NCBI RefSeq assembly: GCF_016745505.1
Contig: NZ_JAERUC010000124.1
Location: 42,651-106,650, forward strand
Direction: 5' to 3'
DNA length: 64,000 nt
Source of the DNA: Streptomyces silvae
Lineage (GTDB): Bacteria; Actinomycetota; Actinomycetes; Streptomycetales; Streptomycetaceae
Under the pieces are notes generated by a model. The model was not told the origin of the DNA, did not search any database, and worked only from the letters and a program-made list of their open reading frames with translations. Below, one piece after another: positions 34,110 to 42,018 of this stretch; position 1 is the first letter of the stretch; every line of letters starts with the position of its first letter. A program made the translations under genes and the position numbers.

Positions 34110-34125
34110 TAGTCAACTTTGACCA
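34110..34125. promoter_or_regulatory. Operator 3 at the padR promoter
   Basis: TAGTCAA-CT-TTGACCA has the same arm consensus (6 of 7 positions in the right arm). It sits immediately downstream of a possible -10 box (TACCCT, 34130-34125) of the padR gene; a weak -35 TTGCGG is at 34155-34150, with a long 19-nt spacer. It suggests negative autoregulation. Confidence 0.6.
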
Positions 34126-34161
34126 GGGTAGCCCTCGCCGGAATCCGCACCGCAACCCGCG

Positions 34162-35619
34162 TCAGAAGGGGAAGACCGTCCGCCCGTGCTGCACGGAGAT
34201 CCACTTGCGGGTGGTGAACGCCTCCACGGCGGCCTCGCCGTTCAGCCGCCCCATCCCGGACCCCTTCTCGCCCCCGAACGCCACCGCGGGGTCGTCCTGC
34301 ACGGTCGCGCCGTTGACGTGGAACATCCCGCCCCTGATGCGCCGGGCGAACCGCACGCCGCGCTCGGCGTCCGCCGTGTGGACGGCGCCGCTCAGCCCGT
34401 AGGGGCTGTCGTTGACGATGCGTACGGCGTCGTCCTCACCGTCGAACGGCACCAGCAGGGCGACGGGCCCGGAGATCTCCTGCTCCAGCAGCGGTGACCC
34501 CTCCGGCAGTCCCGTCAGCACGGTCGGCCCGACGAGGTTGCCGCGTGTGCGGCCCCGCACGAGCGCGGTGGCACCGGCCGCGACCGCTCCGTCGACCAGC
34601 GCGGTGAGCGCCTCCGCCTGGAACGCGCTGACGACCGGCCCGATCCGTGTGTCCGGGTCGCGCGGGTCCCCGGACACGAGGGCGGACACTGCGGCGGTGA
34701 ACCTCCCCGTGAACTCCTCCTCCACGGACCGGTCCACCAGGATCCGGTTGGCGGCCATGCTGACCTGCCCCTGGAACAGGAAGCGGCTGTAGACCGCCGC
34801 CCGGACCGCGTGGTCGAGGTCGGCGTCCTCCAGCACGACCAGCGCGCTGTTGCCGCTCAGTTCGAGGATGGTCCTCTTGAACAGCCCGGCGGCGACGGCG
34901 GCGACATGGCGGCCGACCCGGTCGGAGCCGGTGAACGCGATCACCTTGGGCACGGGGTGCTCGATGAAGGAGTCACCGATCTCGGCGCTGTCGGTGATCA
35001 GGACGTTGAGGAGGCCCGGAGGCAGTCCCGCGTCCTCGAAGATCCTGGCGACCAGGCTCCCGCCGGCGATCGGGGCGTTCTGATGGGGCTTCACCACGGC
35101 CGCGTTGCCCAGCGCCAGTGCGGGGGCGACCGTCTTCATCGTCACCAGGAAAGGGAAATTGAAGGCGCTGATCACGCCGATGACCCCGACGGGCAGCCGG
35201 TAGACCCGGTTCTCCTTGCCCTCCGTGACCGACGGCAGCAGTTCGGCCGCCAGGCGCATCGTCCGGCCCGCTGCCTCACGGAGGAACTCCTGGGCGGCCC
35301 GCACCTCGAATTCGGCCCTCGCCCTGGTGCCCCCGAGCTCATCGATGATCAGCTCGGTGATTTCCCCGGCACGCTCCCCGACGATCCGTACGGCGTTCTC
35401 CAGAACGGCCCTCCGCCGAAAAGCGCCGACGGCCGCCCATTCCCGCTGCGCGCGTTCGGCGGCCCGGTAGGCCAGATCGACTTCCGCGGCCGTCGCCACG
35501 GTGATGGAGCAGAGTTTCTCGCCGTTGTAGGGATTGAAATCAATGATGTCCCACGCACCGTTGCCGGTCAGCCACTCGCCGTCGATGTACTGGTAGGCCA
35601 GTTCACTGGGGAAGGACAT
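34162..35619 (-). CDS. Aldehyde dehydrogenase homologue with Ser in place of the catalytic Cys
   Basis: A 485-aa member of the NAD(P)-dependent aldehyde dehydrogenase superfamily. Present are the oxyanion Asn region (ISAFNFPFLVTM), FTGSDRVGRHVAA, LELSGNSALVVLEDADLD with general-base Glu253, and the C-terminal ISGPVALLVPFD and GMFHVNGATVQDDP. The nucleophile position, exactly 34 residues after the Glu as in ALDH2, reads FQGQVSMAANR: codon AGC at 34761-34759 gives Ser287, not Cys. A normal oxidation through a thiohemiacetal is not possible. ATG 35619 is preceded by AAGGG. It may be a pseudoenzyme, an esterase-like variant or a sensor; it stands next to the XRE regulator gene. Confidence 0.85.
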   Translation of the reverse strand: MSFPSELAYQYIDGEWLTGNGAWDIIDFNPYNGEKLCSITVATAAEVDLAYRAAERAQREWAAVGAFRRRAVLENAVRIVGERAGEITELIIDELGGTRARAEFEVRAAQEFLREAAGRTMRLAAELLPSVTEGKENRVYRLPVGVIGVISAFNFPFLVTMKTVAPALALGNAAVVKPHQNAPIAGGSLVARIFEDAGLPPGLLNVLITDSAEIGDSFIEHPVPKVIAFTGSDRVGRHVAAVAAGLFKRTILELSGNSALVVLEDADLDHAVRAAVYSRFLFQGQVSMAANRILVDRSVEEEFTGRFTAAVSALVSGDPRDPDTRIGPVVSAFQAEALTALVDGAVAAGATALVRGRTRGNLVGPTVLTGLPEGSPLLEQEISGPVALLVPFDGEDDAVRIVNDSPYGLSGAVHTADAERGVRFARRIRGGMFHVNGATVQDDPAVAFGGEKGSGMGRLNGEAAVEAFTTRKWISVQHGRTVFPF

Positions 35620-35673
35620 GCAATCCCTTACTGCAGGCGCAGACTCCTGTCGGTCAGCCATCGTACTGGCGAA

Positions 35674-36558
35674 TCACGTCAGTTGAAGGAGACCCCGGAG
35701 AAGATCCCGGCTCTCCTCGGGACCCGGGCTGTCCTCGTGGAGCCGGACCATGGCCTTTTCGTACTGGGCGACTTCTTCGGCCTTGTCCAGATAGAGCGCA
35801 CTTGTCAGCTGCTCCAGATAGACGATGTCCGACAGATCGGATTCCGGAAAACGCAGCATCGTGAATGCCCCGCTCTCGCCGGCATGACCACCGAAGCTGA
35901 AGGGCATCACCTGGAGAGTGATATTCGGCTGCTCCGACATGTCGATCAGGTGCCGCAGCTGCGCACGCATCACCTCGCGCCCGCCGTACGGACGCCGCAG
36001 CGCCGCCTCGTCGAGCACGGCGTGGAAGCGGGGGGCCCGCTCGGAGACGAGGGCCTTCTGCCGCGCCAGGCGCAGTGCGACCCTGCGGTCGACCTCGGCC
36101 GCCGGAGCGCCGGGCATACCGCGCGCGACCACCGCATGGGCGTACGCCTCGGTCTGCAACAGCCCGTGGACGAACTGGACTTCGTAGATCCGGATGAGCG
36201 AGGCCGCTCCCTCCAGACCGATATACGTCTGGAACCAGCCGGGCAGCACATCGCCGTAACTGTGCCACCAGCCCGCCACATTGGCCTCACGGGCCAGGCC
36301 GAGGAGTGAATCCCGCTCCGCCTCGTCCGTGACGCCGTACAGCGTGAGCAGGTCCTCGACGTCCCTGGCCTTGAAGCTCACCCGTCCCAACTCCATGCGG
36401 CTGATCTTCGATTCGGAGGCGCGGATGGAGTAGCCGGCCGCCTCACGGGTGATGCCGCGCGACTCGCGCAGACGCCTGAGCTGTGAACCCAGCAGGATGC
36501 GCCGCACCACAGAACCACTCGACTCGCCTGCCGACACCGACTCGCCAACCCTCCCCAT
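35674..36558 (-). CDS. XRE-family regulator with DUF5753 domain (WhiJ-like)
   Basis: A 294-aa protein. The helix-turn-helix (LGSQLRRLRESRGITREAAGYSIRASESKISRMELGR) is followed by the DUF5753 domain (GLLQTEAYAHAVVARG, RRVALRLARQKAL, LDEAALRRPYGG, ITLQVMPFSFGGHAG). These regulators occur in large numbers in Streptomyces, often with a DUF397 partner and an anti-sigma-like ATPase, as in the whiJ and abaA loci that tune development. I start at ATG 36558; TTG/GTG starts near 36612 would add 18 residues. It is divergent from the ATPase gene at 36876. Confidence 0.88.
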   Translation of the reverse strand: MGRVGESVSAGESSGSVVRRILLGSQLRRLRESRGITREAAGYSIRASESKISRMELGRVSFKARDVEDLLTLYGVTDEAERDSLLGLAREANVAGWWHSYGDVLPGWFQTYIGLEGAASLIRIYEVQFVHGLLQTEAYAHAVVARGMPGAPAAEVDRRVALRLARQKALVSERAPRFHAVLDEAALRRPYGGREVMRAQLRHLIDMSEQPNITLQVMPFSFGGHAGESGAFTMLRFPESDLSDIVYLEQLTSALYLDKAEEVAQYEKAMVRLHEDSPGPEESRDLLRGLLQLT

Positions 36559-36615
36559 CGCTTCCCGTGCGTCGGGGTCCCCCCGAACCCCGGAGGCGGA
36601 TTCTGCCACCAAAAC

Positions 36616-36682
36616 GCTTCAGCCCGTACTCATTCGATTACAGAGATGGCAAGACTTTCCGAAAGCTTCAAAACTGTGAAGC
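36616..36682. repeat. Three GCTTCA/TGAAGC half-sites upstream of the XRE gene
   Basis: GCTTCA at 36616-36621 and 36665-36670, and its complement TGAAGC at 36677-36682. The last two form an inverted repeat with a 6-nt spacer (AAACTG). They lie 60-125 nt upstream of the XRE-regulator start, so they are candidate sites for that regulator. Confidence 0.4.
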
Positions 36683-36725
36683 GGAAGAAATCGCTCGAAC
36701 CGTCACGCTACCGGGCAGACCTCGC

Positions 36726-36751
36726 GCGTGCACGTGCATCTGCCCTTGCAT
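36726..36751 (+). promoter_or_regulatory. 26-nt element shared with the DUF397 promoter, copy A
   Basis: Begins with the 18-mer GCGTGCACGTGCATCTGC, identical to copy B at 37883-37858 on the minus strand, and continues CCTTGCAT against TCATGCAT, so 24 of 26 positions agree. It contains the palindrome TGCACGTGCA. It reads toward the ATPase gene, 125 nt before its start. Confidence 0.65.
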
Positions 36752-36875
36752 CTGCCCTGCGCATTCGGAACCATGGCCCCGCGCACCTGCGTGCTCGTTC
36801 GTGTTGTGCCGCTGTACCCCGCAGTGCCCGCTAGAAGCAGTGCCGCTACAGCCGCGAATCCCGGGAGTGCCTCGT

Positions 36876-37454
36876 ATGGGGACGAATGGATCGACGATGC
36901 TCGAGCCGTTACGGCAGGGGCTTCCGCCCATCGACCCCTCGGCGGTCGCGGGCTCGGCCACCTGCACGCTGCCGGCCCGGTACGAAGCGGTGGGCGGAGC
37001 GCGCAGGTTCACCCGTACGACGCTGAACTCCTGGGATCTGGACGGCCGCTTCGACGACGTCGCCCTGGTTGTCTCGGAGCTGGTCACCAACGCGCTGCGG
37101 CACGCCCTTCCGGCCGACACCGCGCGGGAGCGCCAGGACTGTTCCGTGCGGCTGCATCTGATGCGCTGGTCCTCGCGCCTGGTGTGCGCGGTGCGCGATC
37201 CCAGTCAGAAGGGGCCGGTCGCGGGCGAGGCGCCGGATTCCGCCGAGTCCGGCCGGGGGCTGTTCCTCGTGGAGTCGTTCAGTGACTGCTGGGGCTGGCA
37301 CCCCTCACCCGTGCCAGCCGGGGACACTCCCCCCGACGGCGGGCTGGGCAAGGTGGTCTGGGCCCTGTTCCGGCTGACGGAGCACTCCGCGCATCCCACG
37401 CACTCCGCGCCGGAGCGCCTCGTGCCCGTCGACGCGTACCCCGACAGCCTGTAA
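36876..37454 (+). CDS. Anti-sigma-like ATP-binding protein (HATPase_c, serine kinase type)
   Basis: A 192-aa protein with the single GHKL ATPase domain of the SpoIIAB/RsbW-like family. The N-box is VVSELVTNALRH, the G1 box VRDPSQKG is altered compared with the usual D-x-G, and the G2 region is SAESGRGLFLVESFSDCWGW. Many streptomycete copies of this type pair with XRE-DUF5753 and DUF397 proteins. ATG 36876 with GGGAG 8 nt before; a second ATG is at 36897. It might phosphorylate or sequester a partner; no sigma or anti-anti-sigma gene is adjacent. Confidence 0.85.
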   Translation: MGTNGSTMLEPLRQGLPPIDPSAVAGSATCTLPARYEAVGGARRFTRTTLNSWDLDGRFDDVALVVSELVTNALRHALPADTARERQDCSVRLHLMRWSSRLVCAVRDPSQKGPVAGEAPDSAESGRGLFLVESFSDCWGWHPSPVPAGDTPPDGGLGKVVWALFRLTEHSAHPTHSAPERLVPVDAYPDSL

Positions 37455-37547
37455 GGACAGCCGCCCGCCCCTGTTCCCCCGGCGCATATCAGCACGCATC
37501 GGCGCGTATCGGCGCGCCGGCGTGCGGCCCGGGCGTCGCCCGGCCGC

Positions 37548-37790
37548 TCAGGCGCCCGCGGCCAGGTGGTCGAACTCCCCGTCCTTGACGCCCAGCAGCA
37601 GCGCCTCGATCTCGGCCGGTGTATAGACCAGCGCGGGCCCGTCGGGGTGGCGCGAGTTCCGCATCGCCACATTTCCTCCGGGCAGTTTCGCGAACTCCAC
37701 GCACGATCCTTGTGAGTTGCTGTGTCTGCTCTTCTGCCAGACGACCCCGCGAAGCTCTGTGGCCGCCATGCCGTTGTACACGTGGTGCAC
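37548..37790 (-). CDS. DUF397 domain protein
   Basis: An 80-aa DUF397 protein. The family motif is WQKSRHSNSQGSCVEFAKLPGGNVAMRNSRHPDGPAL, here with the usual SRHSN and CVE residues, then FTPAEIEALL-like YTPAEIEALLLGVKDGEFDHL. DUF397 proteins act with the XRE-DUF5753 regulators, probably as their antagonist or co-factor. GTG 37790 is preceded by GGGGAG at 6 nt; the ATG at 37769 is an internal alternative. It is convergent with the ATPase gene and divergent from the lipoprotein gene at 38068. Confidence 0.9.
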   Translation of the reverse strand: MHHVYNGMAATELRGVVWQKSRHSNSQGSCVEFAKLPGGNVAMRNSRHPDGPALVYTPAEIEALLLGVKDGEFDHLAAGA

Positions 37791-37834
37791 AGGACGCTCC
37801 CCGAGTTGCAAGGTGCAAGTGTCAACTAGCTCGG

Positions 37835-37840
37835 ATCATA
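37835..37840 (-). promoter_or_regulatory. -10 box of the DUF397 gene
   Basis: TATGAT on the minus strand is a near-perfect -10 hexamer, placing the start point near 37828 and a leader of about 38 nt. No -35 consensus is seen 17-18 nt upstream (ATGCAT), which suggests an activator; copy B of the 26-nt element begins 17 nt upstream of the -10 box and covers the -35 region and beyond. Confidence 0.5.
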
Positions 37841-37857
37841 GCTGTGTTCATATGCCA

Positions 37858-37883
37858 ATGCATGAGCAGATGCACGTGCACGC
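37858..37883 (-). promoter_or_regulatory. 26-nt element shared with the ATPase promoter, copy B
   Basis: On the minus strand this reads GCGTGCACGTGCATCTGC then TCATGCAT. It has the same orientation relative to its downstream gene as copy A at 36726. It lies where an activator or XRE-type regulator would contact the promoter of the DUF397 gene. Confidence 0.65.
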
Positions 37884-38067
37884 CGGGTGCGCACGTGATT
37901 ACAGTTTTGGCGCTGTTCCCCTCGCCCGCGTCTTCACCCGTCCCCCGTCTCCATGACGAACAGACGAACGGCACATCAATATGGCTCCCACTTCCCCGAG
38001 TTGTTCTGTTCAGTCCTGGTAGCTTGGCGCCGTCTTCAGGCAGTGAATCCACAAGGGGGAACTCCAT

Positions 38068-38562
38068 ATGGGCAGGATGGACAGACTTCCGCGCACCGGC
38101 GTCCTCGCCGCCGCCGGGCTCGTCGCCGCGCTCACCCTGACCGCCTGCGGCAGTGACGCTCCCGCCGAGGACAAGGCCCCGAACACCGCGACGGCCCCCG
38201 CGCCGACCGGCTCACCGGGGTCCGGCACCGAGGGCGGCGCATCCGGGGGCGCGGACGCCGCGGCGCTGGAGGGCACCTGGACGGGCACGTCCGACGGCCT
38301 GCCCGTCGTCCTCTCCGTCACCTCGGGCAAGGTGGCGCTCACCGCCGGCCGGCACATCTGCCAGGGCGAGGTGAAGGACATGGGCGAGGCGATGCTGGCG
38401 CTGAAGTGCCACGACGGCGACACCGCCCGCACCATGGGATCCGTCGGCTCCAACGACGGCGAGAAGCTCGTCGTCTCGTGGGGCGCCGGGACCGAGGACA
38501 CCCTGACGAAGGCCGACCCCTCCGAGCTCCCGACGGGTCTGCCGGAGCTCCCCGCCCCCTGA
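38068..38562 (+). CDS. Putative lipoprotein of unknown function
   Basis: A 164-aa exported protein with a signal peptide ending in lipobox LTAC (Cys about residue 27), then a Thr/Ala/Pro/Gly linker and a compact domain that starts LEGTWTGTSDGLPVVLSV and holds two Cys (HICQGEV, LKCHDGD) that could pair. The beta-rich pattern resembles small calycin-like or META-type lipoproteins, but no family is certain. ATG 38068 has AAGGGGGA 8 nt upstream. It is convergent with the FUSC gene, with 9 nt between the stops. Confidence 0.75.
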   Translation: MGRMDRLPRTGVLAAAGLVAALTLTACGSDAPAEDKAPNTATAPAPTGSPGSGTEGGASGGADAAALEGTWTGTSDGLPVVLSVTSGKVALTAGRHICQGEVKDMGEAMLALKCHDGDTARTMGSVGSNDGEKLVVSWGAGTEDTLTKADPSELPTGLPELPAP

Positions 38563-38571
38563 CCTGCCCCC

Positions 38572-40653
38572 TCACGCCCGGCCGCTGCTGATCTCCAGCG
38601 CCCGGGAGAAGTCCTCCAGGGCGCGGAGCAGCAGGGTGGCCCCGTTGCGTACGAAGGAGTCGGGCGGCGGTCCCTCGGCGGCGTCCCTGATGGCCAGCGC
38701 CTCCCTGACCGGGGACCAGTCCGGGATCTTGCGCTCCCGTACCGCCTTCGCCCCCTCCTCGGTGGCCCGGCGCAGCGCGTCGGCCAGCCCGACGGCCTCG
38801 GGCACGGGGTTGGCGGAGGCGGCGGGCAGATGGGCCTCCATGAGCATCGCGACCCGGCCGAACTGGGCGAGCGCGTCCTCGGCGTCCGCGGCGGAGGTCC
38901 GGGAGATGCCCCGGTGGCGTACGGGCTCGTGCCGGGCCGTCTCCAGCGCCTCCTGCCAGGCGACGCGGGCCTCCCGGGTGGCGAGCAGCGCGGTGCGCAC
39001 GTCGTCCAGGCTCCTGGAGGCGGGATCGGCGTACCGGTCGAGGACCGTGGCGGCGTAGCGCCCGTCCGTGATCAGCCACTTGGCCAGCCGGTCCCGCAGC
39101 CGCGGGGTCTCCCAGGCCGGGTAGAGGGCGTACGCCACCATCGCGAGCAGTCCCCCCAGGAGGGTCAGCACGACCCGCTCGGGCACGGTCTGCGACCAGT
39201 CGTCGCCCGCCATCCCGAGCAGGAAGACGACATAGGCGGAGACACAGGCCTGTGAGACGGCGTATCCGGTGCGCATCAGCAGGTACATCAGCGCGGCGCT
39301 GACGACGGCGAGCACGGCGGAGAGCTCGGCGTTCGGGTGCGCGGCCTGCACGATGCCGGTGGCGACGGCGACACCGATCACGGTGCCCATGAAGCGGGCC
39401 ACGGACCGCGAGTACGTCTGGGTGAACTCGGGGCGCATCACCATGACCGCGGTCATGGGCGCCCAGTAGCCGTGGCCGAACGGCAGCACCGCCCCGATGA
39501 GGTAGCCCGCCGCGGCGACGGCGGAGACCCGGATGGCGTGGCGCAGGATCGTCGACCCGCGGCGCATCTCACGGCGCATCGAGCGGTAGATGACGGGGAC
39601 CAGACGCAGCAGGGTGGGCCGGCGGCGGTGCGGGACGAGCGGCTCACCGGGGGTGCGGTCGTCCGTGCCGGTCCCCTCGGCGATCTCGATGACATCGGCG
39701 AGCAGGGAGGTGAGCCGGTCCGCGGCCCTGCGGGGCGGCCCGGTGAGGATCACCTCGGTGTCGGGGGACTTCAGTACGGAGAGCGCCGTCTCGTCCAGCT
39801 GCACCGGGTCGCCGTGGCGCACCGCCCGGGAGGCGGAGTCGAGCAGTGATCCGGCGGCGCCGAGGATTTCCCAGGTCCAGTAGCGTTCGGGGCCCTCGGG
39901 CGGGACCCCCAGGGCGGGATCCGCCAGCGAGGCGAGGACCGGCCGCAGCCGTTCGGCGACCCCGCGCGCACCGTGCAGGTCGGCGGGGCGGCGGCGGGCC
40001 TGGCGCGGGGTGACGGCGGCGGCGTTGCGCGCGGTCATCAGCGGCACGGGGTCGAAGGGCGCCACCGGGTCGTCCCGCAGTCTGCGGGCGTAGTCGGCCA
40101 CACCGGCCAGGGCATCGGCGAGCGCGTCGCGCTGGGCGCCCCATCTGCGGACCGGGAAGAGCACGATCAGTGCCGCCTGGACGAGCCCTCCGAACGCCAT
40201 CATCGCGGCGTGGGCGGCGGCGTCGGCGACGGAGGTGGGCAGCGTGATCGTGACCAGCATGATCGCGACGTTGGAGCCCGCGATGATCCCGCCCGTCGGG
40301 CCCGCCGACCAGGCCATCCCCGCGGTGAACGTCCAGAGGATCAGCAGGGCCAGGAACAGCACGGTGTGGGACACGGTGACGTAGCCGACGAACGTCGACA
40401 CGGCGAGGCTCGCCCCGGAGACCAGCGCCAGCACCGGCCTGGGGCGCCAGCTGCGCTGGAAGGTGGCGATGGCCGCCTGGTACGCGCCGAACGCGGAGCC
40501 CGCGGCGATCACCGGGCCGAAGAGCACCAGGCTCGTGCCGACGACGAGTGCGAGACCCGCCGCGCCGCGCAGCGCGATGAGCGGTTCGAGACGCTGCCGC
40601 TCGATCGACAGCCCCGAGCGGGCCGTCTCTTTCAGCGCCCGGAGCCAGCTCAT
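38572..40653 (-). CDS. FUSC-family membrane protein (aromatic acid exporter-like)
   Basis: A 693-aa protein with two hydrophobic blocks of about five or six helices each (residues about 25-170 and 360-500), and a cytoplasmic helical domain after each. GYWAPMTAVMVMRPEFTQTYSRSVARFMGTVIG is the FUSC signature also seen in YccS/AaeB. Members export aromatic acids or act in membrane stress. Starts at ATG 40653 with no clear operon partner; DUF2786 is encoded upstream on the same strand, 75 nt away. Confidence 0.88.
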   Translation of the reverse strand: MSWLRALKETARSGLSIERQRLEPLIALRGAAGLALVVGTSLVLFGPVIAAGSAFGAYQAAIATFQRSWRPRPVLALVSGASLAVSTFVGYVTVSHTVLFLALLILWTFTAGMAWSAGPTGGIIAGSNVAIMLVTITLPTSVADAAAHAAMMAFGGLVQAALIVLFPVRRWGAQRDALADALAGVADYARRLRDDPVAPFDPVPLMTARNAAAVTPRQARRRPADLHGARGVAERLRPVLASLADPALGVPPEGPERYWTWEILGAAGSLLDSASRAVRHGDPVQLDETALSVLKSPDTEVILTGPPRRAADRLTSLLADVIEIAEGTGTDDRTPGEPLVPHRRRPTLLRLVPVIYRSMRREMRRGSTILRHAIRVSAVAAAGYLIGAVLPFGHGYWAPMTAVMVMRPEFTQTYSRSVARFMGTVIGVAVATGIVQAAHPNAELSAVLAVVSAALMYLLMRTGYAVSQACVSAYVVFLLGMAGDDWSQTVPERVVLTLLGGLLAMVAYALYPAWETPRLRDRLAKWLITDGRYAATVLDRYADPASRSLDDVRTALLATREARVAWQEALETARHEPVRHRGISRTSAADAEDALAQFGRVAMLMEAHLPAASANPVPEAVGLADALRRATEEGAKAVRERKIPDWSPVREALAIRDAAEGPPPDSFVRNGATLLLRALEDFSRALEISSGRA

Positions 40654-40728
40654 GGGGTGAGCCTAGCGGGACTACGGACAAACCCGACTTATGCCGCTCG
40701 GCCGGTCCCGGGCGGATTCCCGGTGCTC

Positions 40729-41901
40729 CTAGCGGCGGATTTCCGGGCCTCCCCGGCCCACGCTGGCCCGGTCGGCCGCGGCCGTGCCGTGGGTCCAGCC
40801 CTCGGCGTCCGTCGCCCCGCGCAGCCGGGTCGTGGTGGTCCTCGGGAACATCTGCTCGGCGGTGTCGGTGACGGCGACGTCCCGGGCGGCCAGGACCGGC
40901 AGCAGCGCCCCGGTGTCTCCCTGGCCCTCGGCGCCGGGCTCCGAGCCGGCCGCGGCGGTGACCCGCTCGGTGTCCGCCGCGAGACGGCTGCCGAGGCGCT
41001 GGGCGTACGCCATCAGGAAGGACTGCCGGAAGGTCTTGGTCCGCTTACGCCCTCCGGCCCGCTGCCCCGCCTCCGCCTTGGTCATCGCGGCGGTGCCCTG
41101 CACCAGCAGGGAGGTGAACAGCAGCTCCACCGCCTCCAGGTCGGGTTCGAAGCCGACGACCGTGGTGAAGCCGAGATCGCTGTTCCACACGGCACGGCAG
41201 CGGTTCGCGGAGGCGACGGAGTCGAGCAGGACGGCCTTCGCGCTCTCGTACGGGGCGTCGACCCCGATCCGTACGGCCCCCGGGGTGTCGGCGCTGTGCG
41301 TACGCGCGGCGAGGAGCGCCTCGTCGATGCTGTGCCGGGCCATCAGCTCCTGTGCCTTGGTGGTGAGCGCCTCGGCCTCCTCCGGGAAACCGGTCGCCTC
41401 CGCCTTGGCCAGCAGCGCCCGGATCCTGGTGAGCATCCGGGGCTCGCCGTGGACGGGAGGCCGGTGCGGGGCGTCGGCCGCCGTACCGGGCACCGGGCCC
41501 ACCGGTTCGATGACGGGGAGCCGCAGCAGCAGCCGGTACAGCTCCAGGAGCGCGGAGGCGTACGTGAAGCGGTCGGGCCGGTTGCGCGGCGCCGGGGCGG
41601 GCAGGGCCGCGAGCTGATCGGCCCAGCGCGGGGGCAGCGCGCCGTAGCCCGCCGTCTCCCCCGTGATCAGGGCGGAGACCAGCGCGGCCCCTGGCTCGTC
41701 CAGCTCGCGCCGGACGGTCCGTACGACGTCGGCGGGCTGCCAGCCGCGCGTCCAGGCGCGCCGGACGAACTCGTGGCCCCGGCGGTGCAGCTCCTCGTCG
41801 GCGGAGGAGTCCGCGGCGAGGAGGGAGGCACCGGTGTCCAGACCCGCGTCGCCGTCCGAGTACAGGGCTGCGGCACACGCCCGGTCGATCACCGATTCCA
41901 T
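40729..41901 (-). CDS. DUF2786 domain protein
   Basis: A 390-aa protein. The DUF2786 block is RIRALLAKAEATGFPEEAEALTTKAQELMARHSID (residues about 155-190), the family's usual helical motif with a conserved His. The region after it (AVLLDSVASANRCRAVWNSD, FTTVVGFEPDLEAVELLFTSLL) is typical of actinobacterial members and continues to a basic KRTKTFRQSFLMAYAQRLGSRL. The N-terminal 150 residues are specific to the genus. Function unknown; no signal or membrane segment. Confidence 0.82.
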   Translation of the reverse strand: MESVIDRACAAALYSDGDAGLDTGASLLAADSSADEELHRRGHEFVRRAWTRGWQPADVVRTVRRELDEPGAALVSALITGETAGYGALPPRWADQLAALPAPAPRNRPDRFTYASALLELYRLLLRLPVIEPVGPVPGTAADAPHRPPVHGEPRMLTRIRALLAKAEATGFPEEAEALTTKAQELMARHSIDEALLAARTHSADTPGAVRIGVDAPYESAKAVLLDSVASANRCRAVWNSDLGFTTVVGFEPDLEAVELLFTSLLVQGTAAMTKAEAGQRAGGRKRTKTFRQSFLMAYAQRLGSRLAADTERVTAAAGSEPGAEGQGDTGALLPVLAARDVAVTDTAEQMFPRTTTTRLRGATDAEGWTHGTAAADRASVGRGGPEIRR

Positions 41902-42018
41902 CCGTCCAGCGTAGGCGGCGGCCGGGCGTTCCCCGCTCGCCGGGCGCCGGTCGGTTCCCCTGGGCGTCCCTCGGCGCTCCCGGGGCGTCCCGGGCGTCCC
42001 GCGGCACTCCTGGGGCGC

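Larger units (their letters stand above)
36559..36875. other. 317-nt divergent intergenic region with regulatory sequence
   Basis: No gene is seen here. It contains the half-sites GCTTCA (36616-36621) and the inverted pair GCTTCA/TGAAGC (36665-36682), set in an AT-richer stretch, and the 26-nt element at 36726-36751. It must hold the promoters of the XRE gene (minus) and the ATPase gene (plus); no fully convincing hexamer pair was found for either. Confidence 0.6.

Noticed and set aside
34162..35619. Aldehyde dehydrogenase as a pseudogene
   Set aside because: The frame is full length, other active-site and cofactor motifs are intact and codon usage is normal; only the Cys-to-Ser change is odd, so a functional variant is more likely.
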